A stretch of DNA of 64,000 nt from Crossiella equi (GCF_017876755.1 NZ_JAGIOO010000001.1:4511786-4575785); one strand, 5' to 3'; positions 24,757 to 34,025 are shown, numbered from the stretch's first letter. Notes: generated by a model not told the origin, from the letters alone. Numbers and translations are program-made.

Positions 24757-25966
24757 CCATGGCCTCGATCGCGATCCTCGGCTTCACGTTCATGCCGAGC
24801 GAGTCGCGGCAGGCCAGCACCGCCTCCAGCCGCCGCAGGGCGGTCTCCGGGGACCAGGAGGCCGCCGCGGTGCGGATGTCGGCGGCGCGGTCGGGGTGGT
24901 TGAGCGGGACCTCCGCCCCCAGCCTCGTGGTCAGCACGTCGCGGTAGAACCCGGCCAGGTCGACCAGCGCCAGGTCGAGCGCGTCCCGCTGGGTGCGGGT
25001 TGCGCGGGACTTCTGCCGCTTCTCCAGGTCCTTGATGGCCGATTTGGCACCCCGGGCGGCGGCCGCCACGCCCTTGCCGGTGCCGCCCCCGCCGAGCGCG
25101 GTCTCCAGCGCCTCCCGCTCAGCCCCGTCCTTGGCCTCGCTCACCGCGGCCGCCTCCGCCTCAGCCGCCTTGACCAGCTCGTCGGCGCAGCTGAACACGT
25201 CGGCGGGGCGGCGCAGGCCGGTCGGGATGCGCAGCACGGCCTCCCGGCGCTCCCGGGCCTGCTCGTCGGTGGCCAGGCGACGCGCCCGGCCCACGTGGCC
25301 GCCGCAGACCGAGGCCGCCCAGGTGGCCACGTCCTCGGCGATGCCGTCCCGGCGGCGCAGCACGTCCTCGATGGCCGCGACGGTCGGGGTGCCCAGCGAG
25401 ACCACGCGGCAGCGCGAGCGGATGGTGACCGAGACGTCCTCGGGGTGGTCGGACGGGGCGCACAGCAGGAACACCGTGCGGGCCGGGGGCTCCTCAACCG
25501 CCTTGAGCAGCGCGTTCGCCGCGCCCTCGGTGAGCCGGTCGGCGTCCTCGATGATCACCACCTGCCAGCGGCCGGAGGTCGGGCGGCGCGCGGCGATCTG
25601 CACCAGGGCCCGCATCTCGGCCACCGCGATGGACAGGCCCTCCGGGGCGACCACCCGCACGTCGGCGTGGGTACCGGCGAGCACGGTGCCGCAGGGCTTG
25701 CACTCCCCACAGCCCCACAGGCCGTCCGCGCTGGGCGCCACGCACTGCAGGCCCGCGGCGAAAGCCCGGGCGGCGGTGGAGCGGCCGGAGCCGGGCGGAC
25801 CGGTGAACAGCCAGGCGTGGGTCATCGCGCCCGGCGCGACCGGGCGGCCTTCGACCAGGTCGGCGGCGGCCTTGGCGGCGGTGGACAGGGTGCGCGCGGC
25901 GGCGGGCTGCCCCACCACGTCGGCCCACACGCCCGTGGTGGGCGCGGCCTCTTCCGTCTGGGTCAC
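24734..25966 (-). CDS. holB: DNA polymerase III subunit delta'
   Basis: Clamp-loader subunit of the replicative polymerase. 410 aa. AAA+ features: Walker A-like GPPGSGRST (Arg replaces the usual Lys, as delta' needs no ATPase activity), a four-Cys zinc module CGECKPCG preceded by C in GLQCVAP, Walker B-like VIIEDADRL, and sensor-type SRCR. GTG 25966 lies 5 nt past the stop of the upstream MFS-kinase gene, with AGGATAGGG ahead. The pairing with a tmk-like gene is a widespread bacterial arrangement. Confidence 0.9.
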   Translation of the reverse strand: MTQTEEAAPTTGVWADVVGQPAAARTLSTAAKAAADLVEGRPVAPGAMTHAWLFTGPPGSGRSTAARAFAAGLQCVAPSADGLWGCGECKPCGTVLAGTHADVRVVAPEGLSIAVAEMRALVQIAARRPTSGRWQVVIIEDADRLTEGAANALLKAVEEPPARTVFLLCAPSDHPEDVSVTIRSRCRVVSLGTPTVAAIEDVLRRRDGIAEDVATWAASVCGGHVGRARRLATDEQARERREAVLRIPTGLRRPADVFSCADELVKAAEAEAAAVSEAKDGAEREALETALGGGGTGKGVAAAARGAKSAIKDLEKRQKSRATRTQRDALDLALVDLAGFYRDVLTTRLGAEVPLNHPDRAADIRTAAASWSPETALRRLEAVLACRDSLGMNVKPRIAIEAMVTTLAQG

Positions 25967-25971
25967 GGTCC

Positions 25972-27927
25972 CTATCCTGCCTCCGCGGCCGACATTCCCC
26001 GCTCCGGCCTCACCTGACGGGCGGCCAGCACCGGGCGCACCGCGTCCCGCACCCGCTCGGCCACCTCCTCGGTGTCCCCGTCCGCCTCGACCACGACGTA
26101 GCGGTCGGGTGCCACGGAGGCCATCTCGGTGAGCAGCCCGTGCAGGCGCCAGCTGTGCTCGGCCAGGTTGCCCGAGCTCGTCGCGTCCTTGTCCAGCAGC
26201 ACGGTGACGTCGGCGGGCAGGTGGCCGGTGGCGAGCTCGGCCAGGCCCTCCACCTCCTCGGCGGTCAGCCCCTCGGCCACGCTGAGCAGGGCCAGCGGGC
26301 GTTCCAGCACCACCACCGAGCCCTGCGCGAGCGCGGGCCGGATGTGCTCCTCGACCAGCTCGGCGCGCACCGCCGCGGCCAGCAGCGCCTTCGCCCTCGG
26401 ACTGGTCAGCTCGGGTACGCCGGGCTCGGCGGGCTCCCCCGCCAGCACCACGGGATGCCCTTCCGCACGCAACCAGTCAGCGAGGCGGCAGGCCTGGGCG
26501 GTGGTATCGGCGACCGTATCGCCCTCGACCGCGATCAGCAGCCCGGTGCTGCGGCGGGGCTTGCGCAGCGCGGTCATCAGGTTGGTCAGCATCGGCTCGC
26601 GGCGCTCGGCCATCTGCCGGTGCGCGAGCACCCCGAGCACACCCGCGATCAGCCCCGCGCCGAACAGGATCGGGCGGGTGCCGTCGACCACCACGTGCAG
26701 GCCGAGCACGTCCCAGCTGCGCGGCGGCAGCAGGCCGACCAGCACCGGGACCAGCGCCATCGAGCCCATCAGCACCAGCCGGACCAGGGCCTGCATGAAC
26801 GAGACCACCCGGCCGCGCACGCCGTCCTCGACCCGGGCGCCGATGATCGTCATCCCGGTGAGGAAGGCGACGCCCGCGCAGGCGCCCACCGCGACCACGG
26901 TGACCAGGGCGACCCACAGGTGCGGGGCGAGCGCGACCAGCAGCAGGGACAGGCCCGCGCCGACGATGGCCGCGCCGAAGAGCCGGTGGTGCGGCACACG
27001 CTGGGACAGCTTGGGCGCGAGCACCATGCCGCCCGCCAGGCCCAGGAAGATCGAGACGAACAGCAGGCCGTAGGTGGCGTCGCCGCCGCGCAGGCTCACC
27101 GCGTACAGCTTGGCGCAGGCGATCACCGCGCCGCCCGCCGCGAACGCGCCGATGTTGCCGATGACCAGGCCGCGCACCAGCGGGGTGGTGCCGACGAACC
27201 GCAGGCCGTCCTTGATCAGCGCGAACAGGCCCTCGCCGCGCGTGGTCTGCCCGGTCCGGCCGGAGACCTCGGGGATGCGGGTGGCCACGGTGAGCGCGGT
27301 GCACAGGTAGATCAGCGCGTTGAGCACGAGCGCGGCGTAGAGCACCTGGGTCGGGGTGAGCGGCAGGCTCAGCGTCGGGCCGACCACGGTCAGCGCGGTG
27401 AACAGGCCGGAGGCGGTGACCACGGAGACGCCGTACATCATCACCATGGACAGCTGGTTGGCCGTCTCGACCTGGTCCGGGCGGCGCAGCAGGTTCGGGA
27501 TGGCCGCGTCCTTGGCCGGGGCCCAGAACAGCGTGCACATCTCCAGCAGGAAGGTGGCCACGAACAGCCACCACAGCGAGCCCGCCAGCGGGATGCTCAG
27601 CAGCACCAGGCAGCGCAGCACGTCGCAGACCACCATGAGCTTGCGGCGGTCGAACTTGTCCGCGAGCGCACCCGCCACCGGGGCCAGGAGCAGCGCGGGC
27701 AGCAGCTTGGTGGCCACCACACCGCCGAAGGCGAAGCTCTGCGCCTGGTAGCCGGTGGTGAGGTTGGTGGCCAGCGCGGTGGTGGCCAGCAGCGCGAGCC
27801 AGTCGCCGACACTGGCCGAGGCGTTGACCGCCCACAGCCTGCGGAAGGGCCCGATGGCCAGCACGCTGCGAATGCGGTGCACGGTGGAGGCGGTGGACTC
27901 GCCAGCTTCCGGCCGGATCCTGCTCAC
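25972..27927 (-). CDS. MFS transporter fused to a degenerate thymidylate-kinase domain
   Basis: 651 aa. Residues about 20-440 form a 12-TM MFS transporter (GALADKFDRRKLMVV is motif A). From about 461 the sequence follows thymidylate kinase: GLLIAVEG, then ADWLRAEGHPVVL, SPRAKALLAAAVRAELVEEHIRPAL, and VTVLLDKD. However, the P-loop expected as GxxGxGKST reads GDTVADTT, and the DRY-type substrate motif reads ERP, so kinase activity is not expected. Such MFS/dTMP kinase fusions are known in actinomycetes with intact P-loops. The gene sits ahead of holB, where tmk usually is. GTG at 27927. A true tmk must be elsewhere if this one is dead. Confidence 0.88.
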   Translation of the reverse strand: MSRIRPEAGESTASTVHRIRSVLAIGPFRRLWAVNASASVGDWLALLATTALATNLTTGYQAQSFAFGGVVATKLLPALLLAPVAGALADKFDRRKLMVVCDVLRCLVLLSIPLAGSLWWLFVATFLLEMCTLFWAPAKDAAIPNLLRRPDQVETANQLSMVMMYGVSVVTASGLFTALTVVGPTLSLPLTPTQVLYAALVLNALIYLCTALTVATRIPEVSGRTGQTTRGEGLFALIKDGLRFVGTTPLVRGLVIGNIGAFAAGGAVIACAKLYAVSLRGGDATYGLLFVSIFLGLAGGMVLAPKLSQRVPHHRLFGAAIVGAGLSLLLVALAPHLWVALVTVVAVGACAGVAFLTGMTIIGARVEDGVRGRVVSFMQALVRLVLMGSMALVPVLVGLLPPRSWDVLGLHVVVDGTRPILFGAGLIAGVLGVLAHRQMAERREPMLTNLMTALRKPRRSTGLLIAVEGDTVADTTAQACRLADWLRAEGHPVVLAGEPAEPGVPELTSPRAKALLAAAVRAELVEEHIRPALAQGSVVVLERPLALLSVAEGLTAEEVEGLAELATGHLPADVTVLLDKDATSSGNLAEHSWRLHGLLTEMASVAPDRYVVVEADGDTEEVAERVRDAVRPVLAARQVRPERGMSAAEAG

Positions 27928-27970
27928 CCCATCTCGCGCTGGCCCGATCGGGGCCCAGGGTAGCCGCAGG

Positions 27971-28468
27971 TCAGCCGAAAATGCCGCCGAACCACGTGAA
28001 CAGGCTGCTCAGGAAGGCCAGCACGACGACCACGACCACCACCACGAGCACGACGAAGCCGAGTGTGGCCGGGGCGATGCCGATCGCGGGCGCCGCCCGG
28101 TGGCGCACCTCGGGCACGGCGGGCTCCTGGTCCACGGGGCGTGCGAAGCGGGGCAGCTGGGGCTTGGCCTTGGGCACGAACCGGCGCCTGCGCACCGGCT
28201 CGACCTGCTGGTGGAAGGGGGTGGCCTGCTGGTACGCGGGTGCGGCGGTGGGGCCGTCGAGGCTGAGCGCGGCCTCGATCGCGGCCCGGACCTGCTCCGG
28301 GTCCCCGGGCAGACCGGGCAGGTCGACCCGGGGCAACGGCACGTTGGCCGGTTCCGGGTCGCTGGTCAGCGCGGACGGCATGGCCGGGCCCACCAGCGGG
28401 TCCGCCAGGGGGTCGGGCGGCTGTGGAGCCTGGGTGCCGTCCCTGCCGAAGAGTGCGTCCTGTGCCAC
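27971..28468 (-). CDS. C-terminally anchored membrane protein of unknown function
   Basis: 165 aa. The first ~125 residues are Pro-rich, charged and soluble; one strong membrane segment (a run of Val, about residues 138-158) is near the C-terminus. No motif known. GTG 28468 behind GGGAGGTGG, which lies on one arm of the 28479-28511 hairpin. Between topA and the MFS-kinase gene, same strand. Confidence 0.7.
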   Translation of the reverse strand: MAQDALFGRDGTQAPQPPDPLADPLVGPAMPSALTSDPEPANVPLPRVDLPGLPGDPEQVRAAIEAALSLDGPTAAPAYQQATPFHQQVEPVRRRRFVPKAKPQLPRFARPVDQEPAVPEVRHRAAPAIGIAPATLGFVVLVVVVVVVVLAFLSSLFTWFGGIFG

Positions 28469-28478
28469 CGGAAGCCAC

Positions 28479-28511
28479 CTCCCGGCACCAGGCTAACGCC
28501 GGTGCCGGGAG
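28479..28511. terminator. hairpin after topA covering the next ribosome-binding site
   Basis: An 11-bp perfect stem (CTCCCGGCACC/GGTGCCGGGAG) with an 11-nt loop, 16 nt past the topA stop. No T-tract. One arm includes the GGGAG of the next gene's Shine-Dalgarno sequence, so it may act on translation rather than, or as well as, termination. Confidence 0.55.
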
Positions 28512-28527
28512 ACGGCTCGCCGATCAG

Positions 28528-31398
28528 TCAGGACTTCGTGGTGGCCTTGGACTTGGTCGCGGCCGCCTTCGTCGTCTTCGCCGCGGTGGTGGTCTTCTTC
28601 GCCGCGGTCTTCGTGGTGGTGCTCTTGGCCGCCGCCGTCTTGGTGGTGGCCTTGGTGGTCTTGGCGGCCGTCGTCTTGGCCGCGGCCTTCTTCGGGGCGG
28701 CCTTCTTCTTCGGGGCCGGGCCCTTGGCACGCTTCTCGGCCAGCAACTCGGCCGCCCGCTCGTCGGTGAGCGTCTCCACGCTGTCGGTCTTGCGCAACGA
28801 GGCGTTGTACTCACCGTCGGTGACGTACGGGCCGAACCGGCCGTCCTTGACGATCATCGGCTTGCCGGAGACCGGGTCGTTGCCCATCTCCTTCAGCGGC
28901 GGTGCGGAGGCGGCGGCCTGGCGGCCCCGCTTCTTCGGCTCGGCGTAGAGCGCGAGCGCCTCCTCCAGCGTGACCGTGAACAGCTGGTCCTCGGTGGCCA
29001 GCGACCGCGAGTCGGTGCCCTTCTTGAGGTACGGGCCGTAGCGGCCGTTCTGCGCGGTGATCTCCTCGCCCGAGGTCGGGTCGTTGCCGACCACGCGGGG
29101 CAGGGAAAGCAGCCGGAGCGCGTCCTCCAGGGTGACCGTGGCCAGGTCCATGTCCTTGAACAGCGAGCCGGAGCGCGGCTTGTTCTTGCTGCCCTCGGGC
29201 AGGACCTCGGTGACGTAGGCGCCGAAGCGGCCGTCCTTGGCCACGATCTCGTGGCCGGAGACCGGGTCGGTGCCCAGCGAACGGCCCTCCATCGGGGTGG
29301 AGAACAGCTTCTCCGCGATCTCGGCGTCCAGCTCGTCCGGCGGCAGGTCGTCAGGCAGGTTGGCCCGCTGCGACTCGCCCGTGGGCTCACCGGCGTCGTT
29401 GTGCTCCGGGCGCTCGAGGTACGGGCCGTACCGGCCGACCCGGACCACCACGGTGCGCCCGGCCTCGTCGGTGAACATCGGGATCGAGTTCACCTCGCGG
29501 GCATCGATGTGCTCGACGCTGGAGCCGACCAGCTTCTTCAGGCCACCGGCCCGGCCGATCGAGCCCTCCGGGCCGATGTCGCCGCCGAAGTAGAACCCGG
29601 CCAGCCACTCGGTGCGGTCCTGGCGACCGCCCGCGATGCCGTCGAGCTCGTCCTCCAGCGCGGCGGTGAAGTCGTAGTCGACCAGGCGGCCGAAGTGCTG
29701 CTCCAGCAGGCCGACCACGGCGAAGGCGATCCAGCTCGGCACCAGCGCCGAGCCCTTCTTCCACACGTAGCCGCGGTTCTGGATGGTGCTGATGGTGGGC
29801 GAGTAGGTGGAGGGGCGGCCGATGCCCAGCTCCTCCATCGCCTTGATCAGGCTGGCCTCGCTGTACCGAGGTGGCGGGCTGGTGGTGTGCCCGTCCGGGG
29901 ACAGCTCGGTGGCCGTGATGGCCTGGTCCTTGACCAGGTTCGGCAGCCTGCGCTCGGCGTCGTCGGACTCGCCGCCCGCCTCGGAGTCGACCGCCTCCAC
30001 GTAGGCCTTGAGGAAGCCCGCGAAGGTGATCGTGCGGCCGGAGGCGGCGAACACGCACTCCTCGCCGGAGCTCGCGGTGCCGGTGATGCGCACGCTCATC
30101 GTGGTGCCGCGCGCGTCGGACATCTGCGAGGCGATGGTGCGCTGCCAGATGAGCTCGTACAGGCGGAACTCGTCGGACTCCAGCTCCTTGGCCACCTGGC
30201 CCGGGGTGCGGAAGGCCTCACCGGCGGGGCGGATGGCCTCGTGGGCCTCCTGCGCGTTCTTGACCTTGCGCGTGTACTGGCGCGGGCTCTTGCTGACGTA
30301 CTCGGCGCCGTAGAGCTGGGTGGCCTGCGTGCGCGCCGCCGCGATCGCCGTCTCCGACAGCGTGGTCGAGTCGGTACGCATGTAGGTGATGTAGCCGTTC
30401 TCGTACAGCCGCTGCGCGGTGCGCATGGTGCGCTCGGCGGAGAACCGCAGCTTGCGGCCCGCCTCCTGCTGCAGCGTCGAGGTCATGAACGGCGCGTACG
30501 GCTTGCGCGTGTACGGCTTCTCCTCGACCGAGGTGACCGCGTAGTCGACCCCGGCCAGCGCGGCGGCCAGCGCCCGGGCCTCGGCCTCGACCAGCACGCG
30601 CACCTCGCCGGAGCCCTTGAGGCGGCCGTCCGGGCCGAAGTCGCGGCCGGTGGCCAGGCGGGCACCGTCCACGGTGACCAGCCGGGCGCCGAAGGTGCGC
30701 GGGTCGGCGGTGGCCCCGCCGTCCAGCACGGCGGAGATGTCCCAGTACCCGGCGGGGGTGAAGCGCATGCGTTCGCGCTCGCGCTCGACCACGATGCGGG
30801 TGGCCACCGACTGCACGCGGCCAGCCGAGAGCTTCGGCATGACCTTCTTCCACAGCACGGGGCTGACCTCGTAGCCGTAGAGGCGGTCCAGGATGCGGCG
30901 GGTCTCCTGGGCGTCGACGAGGTCCTGGTCGAGGTCGCGCGGGTTGGCCGCGGCGGCCTGGATGGCCGACTCGGTGATCTCGTGGAAGACCATCCGGCGG
31001 ACCGGGACCTTCGGCTTGAGCGTCTCGAGCAGGTGCCACGCGATGGCCTCGCCCTCGCGGTCACCGTCTGTGGCGAGGTAGAGCTCGTCGACGGTCTTCA
31101 GGGCTTCCTTGAGCTCGCTGACCGTGGACTTCTTGTCCACCGAGACGACGTAGAGCGGCTCGAAGCCGTTGTCCACGTCGACGCCCAGGCGCGCCCACGC
31201 CTCGCCCTTGTACTTGGCAGGCACGTCCGCGGCGCCCTTGGGCAGGTCGCGGATGTGTCCCTTGGATGACTCCACGACGAAGTTGCGCCCGAGGTACGAG
31301 GCGATCTTGCGGGCCTTCGCGGGGGACTCGACGATCACCAACCGCCGGGTTCCGTTGCCACCGCCCGCCCCGTTTTCGCTGCTCTTCGTCCTTGCCAC
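28528..31398 (-). CDS. topA: DNA topoisomerase I
   Basis: Relaxes negative supercoils; type IA enzyme, essential in actinobacteria. 956 aa. TOPRIM domain at about 18-140 (VIVESPAKA, TDGDREGEAIAWH), catalytic Tyr339 in YITYMRTDS, then C-terminal repeated topoisomerase-binding modules (the GRFGAYVTE / GRYGPYLKK / GRFGPYVTD repeats), and a final ~65-residue Lys/Ala/Thr-rich tail. This lacks zinc fingers, as is usual for actinobacterial TopA; the basic tail gives processivity in mycobacteria and Streptomyces. GTG start at 31398. Confidence 0.97.
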   Translation of the reverse strand: MARTKSSENGAGGGNGTRRLVIVESPAKARKIASYLGRNFVVESSKGHIRDLPKGAADVPAKYKGEAWARLGVDVDNGFEPLYVVSVDKKSTVSELKEALKTVDELYLATDGDREGEAIAWHLLETLKPKVPVRRMVFHEITESAIQAAAANPRDLDQDLVDAQETRRILDRLYGYEVSPVLWKKVMPKLSAGRVQSVATRIVVERERERMRFTPAGYWDISAVLDGGATADPRTFGARLVTVDGARLATGRDFGPDGRLKGSGEVRVLVEAEARALAAALAGVDYAVTSVEEKPYTRKPYAPFMTSTLQQEAGRKLRFSAERTMRTAQRLYENGYITYMRTDSTTLSETAIAAARTQATQLYGAEYVSKSPRQYTRKVKNAQEAHEAIRPAGEAFRTPGQVAKELESDEFRLYELIWQRTIASQMSDARGTTMSVRITGTASSGEECVFAASGRTITFAGFLKAYVEAVDSEAGGESDDAERRLPNLVKDQAITATELSPDGHTTSPPPRYSEASLIKAMEELGIGRPSTYSPTISTIQNRGYVWKKGSALVPSWIAFAVVGLLEQHFGRLVDYDFTAALEDELDGIAGGRQDRTEWLAGFYFGGDIGPEGSIGRAGGLKKLVGSSVEHIDAREVNSIPMFTDEAGRTVVVRVGRYGPYLERPEHNDAGEPTGESQRANLPDDLPPDELDAEIAEKLFSTPMEGRSLGTDPVSGHEIVAKDGRFGAYVTEVLPEGSKNKPRSGSLFKDMDLATVTLEDALRLLSLPRVVGNDPTSGEEITAQNGRYGPYLKKGTDSRSLATEDQLFTVTLEEALALYAEPKKRGRQAAASAPPLKEMGNDPVSGKPMIVKDGRFGPYVTDGEYNASLRKTDSVETLTDERAAELLAEKRAKGPAPKKKAAPKKAAAKTTAAKTTKATTKTAAAKSTTTKTAAKKTTTAAKTTKAAATKSKATTKS

Positions 31399-31676
31399 GC
31401 GCGCCTGCTTCCTGTCTCTGACCGTTCTGCCCGTCCACCGGCCGGGCCCCCCGGCTGTATGCCACGCCCACCGTGCAATGACCCATCATGACAGCCGCTC
31501 CGGGCGGTCACCCACGCCGATGCGGTCACACCCCCCATTTCCCGCCGTTGTCAACACCCGACGAGGCCGTTGACTTCCACCGTTTGCGCGCCGACTTCCG
31601 GGGGTAGCGAGCAGGCAGCCGACAGGATGCACTCGACAACGGAAGTCATGTGCGGCCCGATCGAAGGAGACCCCGG

Positions 31677-32504
31677 ATGACCAGGCGTTTTGTCGGAATC
31701 GTGGCCGCGACGGCAGCCGCGTTGACCATGGCGGGCACCGTCGCCACGAGCCCCGCCGCGGCGGCCCCGGCCGCGGTCGACTACACCGCGATCGTGGCCC
31801 TGAACAACTGCTCGGGCTCCCTTGTCCGACCTTCGGGCGCGGCGGACACGGACAAGGCACTGGTACTGACCAACGGACACTGCGTCAAGTTCATGGCCGC
31901 GGGGGAAGTGATCGTGGACCAGCCGTCCACCCGCACCTTCACCCTGCTGAACCCGTCCGCGGGCAACCTGGGCACGCTGCGGGCCACCAAGCTGGCCTAC
32001 GCGACCATGACCGACACCGACCTGGCGCTGTACCAGCTGACCGAGAGCTACGCCGACATCCAGTCCAAGTACGGCACCAAGGCGCTGGCCCTCAACGCCG
32101 CCCACCCGAAGCAGGGCGCCGACATCCGCGTGGTCTCCGGGTACTGGAAGCGGATCTACTCCTGCAAGGTGGACGCCTTCGTCCACCAGCTGAAAGAGGC
32201 GAACTGGACCTGGCGCGACTCCATCCGCTACACCTCCAGCTGCAACACCATCGGCGGCACCTCGGGCTCGCCGATCATCGACACCGCGGACGGCACCGTG
32301 GTCGGGGTGAACAACACCGGCAACGAGAGCGGCGGCCGGTGCACCCAGAACAACCCGTGCGAGGTGGACGCGGCGGGCCAGGTGACCGTGCGCCGGGGCA
32401 TCAACTACGGACAGCAGACCTTCCAGGTCAACGCCTGCGTCACGGCCGGGAACACCATCAACCCGGCCAAGCCCGGCTGCACCCTGCCCAAGTCCAGGGT
32501 CTGA
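31677..32504 (+). CDS. secreted trypsin-like serine protease
   Basis: 275 aa with a signal peptide (cleavage near AAAAPAAV). Catalytic triad positions: His in LTNGHCV, Asp in MTDTDLALYQL and Ser in GGTSGSPI. Six to eight cysteines in the mature part suit disulfides outside the cell. AAGGAG is placed 7 nt before ATG 31677. It has its own promoter region and no cotranscribed partner. It may be a nutritional or housekeeping exoprotease; target unknown. Confidence 0.9.
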   Translation: MTRRFVGIVAATAAALTMAGTVATSPAAAAPAAVDYTAIVALNNCSGSLVRPSGAADTDKALVLTNGHCVKFMAAGEVIVDQPSTRTFTLLNPSAGNLGTLRATKLAYATMTDTDLALYQLTESYADIQSKYGTKALALNAAHPKQGADIRVVSGYWKRIYSCKVDAFVHQLKEANWTWRDSIRYTSSCNTIGGTSGSPIIDTADGTVVGVNNTGNESGGRCTQNNPCEVDAAGQVTVRRGINYGQQTFQVNACVTAGNTINPAKPGCTLPKSRV

Positions 32505-32518
32505 CGGCTCCGCCCCGG

Positions 32519-33112
32519 TCACGCGGCTGGCCAGCAGCTCTGGGCAGCCGCGGCCGGGGTCGGTCCGACCAGCTCGGCCAGGCGCGCGAGGCGGCGGCGG
32601 CCGGTGAACCGGAACGCGGGCCCGCCCGCCTTGGCCGGGACCAGGCCGCCGGTCAGCCCGACGCGCAGCAGGGCCTGGCCGATCAGCGGGTAGGTGTGCG
32701 GGGCGGCCGGGTCCAAGCGCAGCAGGTAGCCGGTCTGCTCGTACTGCCCGCAGGCCAGGGCCCACAGCCGCAGTGCCGGTCCGGCCAGCTCCCAGTCGCA
32801 CGGCACGGACTTCTCGGTGCCGTGCTCGGTGGTGCGCAGCCAGGCCCCGGCCAGCGGCGCGAGGTCCCGCCGGAAGGCCGTGCTGAGCCGCCTGCCCTCG
32901 CCCTCACCCGCGCAGACGTCGACCTGCACGCCGCGCTCGGCGCAGGCCGTGGCCACCGCGTGCACGCGCCAGGGCTCGGTCAGCTCGACCGAGACCCTGG
33001 CCGCGGTGCCGCGCCCGAAGCCGACCGCCTGCCCGGGCCCGCACAGCAGCCCGGCCAGGTCGGCAACCCTCGGCTGCCTGGCCTCCGCGGAGTAGAAGGA
33101 CAGCTGTCCCAC
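32519..33112 (-). CDS. conserved-looking protein behind an SOS-like box
   Basis: 197 aa from GTG 33112, unrecognised. The N-terminal half (GQLSFYSAEARQPRVADLAGLLCGPGQ) alternates strands and helices and ends in a basic region (FTGRRRLARL). A remote likeness to LAGLIDADG-type or WhiA-like N-terminal domains crossed my mind but I cannot support it. An LexA-type box lies 14-25 nt upstream of the start, so the gene may be DNA-damage-induced. Upstream open frame to 33172 would run through this box and is rejected. Confidence 0.6.
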   Translation of the reverse strand: MGQLSFYSAEARQPRVADLAGLLCGPGQAVGFGRGTAARVSVELTEPWRVHAVATACAERGVQVDVCAGEGEGRRLSTAFRRDLAPLAGAWLRTTEHGTEKSVPCDWELAGPALRLWALACGQYEQTGYLLRLDPAAPHTYPLIGQALLRVGLTGGLVPAKAGGPAFRFTGRRRLARLAELVGPTPAAAAQSCWPAA

Positions 33113-33125
33113 AGCGCGCAGGATA

Positions 33126-33137
33126 GAACACGTGTTC
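33126..33137 (-). promoter_or_regulatory. SOS box (LexA-type)
   Basis: GAACACGTGTTC is a perfect 12-bp palindrome; with flanks it reads AGAACACGTGTTCGA. The actinobacterial LexA consensus is TCGAAC-N4-GTTCGA, so only one flank position differs. It lies just upstream of the gene at 32519-33112. Confidence 0.7.
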
Positions 33138-33205
33138 GATTGAGGCGAGGCCCGGACAGCCCGGAATCCCACCCGATCGTGTAGTCGGAAATTTCGGCGT
33201 GCGGC

Positions 33206-33916
33206 TCAGCCGCCGCCGAACATGCCCTCGGTGTCCTTGGTCATCTGCTGGCACTCGGGAGCCTTGCGGTAGGCCTCCTCCATGCCGGGGGCGGCCTTGA
33301 CCTCCTCCAGCTTCGCGGACAGCTTCGACGGGTCCAGGTCGTCGCTGGAGAAGGGCTGGAGCTTCTCCTCGAAGTCCGGGGCGTTGACGTCCACCGCGGC
33401 CACCTCGGGCCGCTTCTTCTTGATCAGTTCGACCGCGGTGCCCAGGAAGGCGACCAGCTCGTCGTGGGTCTGCTGGCTCAGTGCGGCCGGACGGCCCAGG
33501 CCCTGGAGCCCGGTGCGCGCGGCGCCCAGGGAGGACTCGACCGTGTTCAGGTAGGCCAGCGTCGCGGCCTTGCGGTCCTCCTTCTTGGCGCCGGACGAGC
33601 CGCTCTTGAGCACGGTGATCAGCGCGCGGGTGGACTCGCCGAGGCCCTTGCAGAAGGTGCCGGTCCAGCGCACCGGGTCGGCGTTGGTCCCGCCGCTCGG
33701 TCCACCGGCGGCGCCACCACCGCCGCCGGGCTGCCCGCTGGGGGCACCGGGGGCGCCCTCGGCGGCGTTTCCGGGGGCTGAGGTCGCGCTGGCAGCGCCG
33801 GACGGCGTGTCGGGACTCTGAGCGCCCGGCGTGTCGCTGCCGCCGCCACAGGCGGCCAGGACCAGGGTCAGGCCGGTCACCGCGGCCACGATGCCGGCGG
33901 GGGTACGGCGGGCCAT
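33206..33916 (-). CDS. lipoprotein with Gly/Pro-rich linker
   Basis: 236 aa. Signal peptide with lipobox LVLAAC (Cys about residue 23), then a ~55-residue low-complexity stretch rich in Gly, Pro, Ser and Ala, then an all-helical domain (about 80-230) with two cysteines (TFCKGLGE and PECQQM) likely joined by a disulfide. GGAGGAGAAC precedes ATG 33916. Function unknown; separated from hppA by a terminator. Confidence 0.8.
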   Translation of the reverse strand: MARRTPAGIVAAVTGLTLVLAACGGGSDTPGAQSPDTPSGAASATSAPGNAAEGAPGAPSGQPGGGGGAAGGPSGGTNADPVRWTGTFCKGLGESTRALITVLKSGSSGAKKEDRKAATLAYLNTVESSLGAARTGLQGLGRPAALSQQTHDELVAFLGTAVELIKKKRPEVAAVDVNAPDFEEKLQPFSSDDLDPSKLSAKLEEVKAAPGMEEAYRKAPECQQMTKDTEGMFGGG

Positions 33917-33973
33917 GGGGTTCTCCTCCTCGCTGGGGACGCGTCGCACGCTAGGCGACGGCTCGTGAGAACG

Positions 33974-34013
33974 ACGTGCGGCCCGCCCCCGGTGCCGGGG
34001 ACGGGCCGCACGT
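33974..34013. terminator. hppA terminator
   Basis: A 19-bp stem with one mismatch (outer arms ACGTGCGGCCCG/CGGGCCGCACGT, inner CCCCGG/CCGGGG), 12 nt past the hppA stop. Confidence 0.85.
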
Positions 34014-34025
34014 GTCTGATCAACT

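Noticed and set aside
24734-25966. Loss of function of holB because Walker A has Arg in place of Lys
   Set aside because: Delta' subunits are known to lack ATPase activity, so this is normal for the family.
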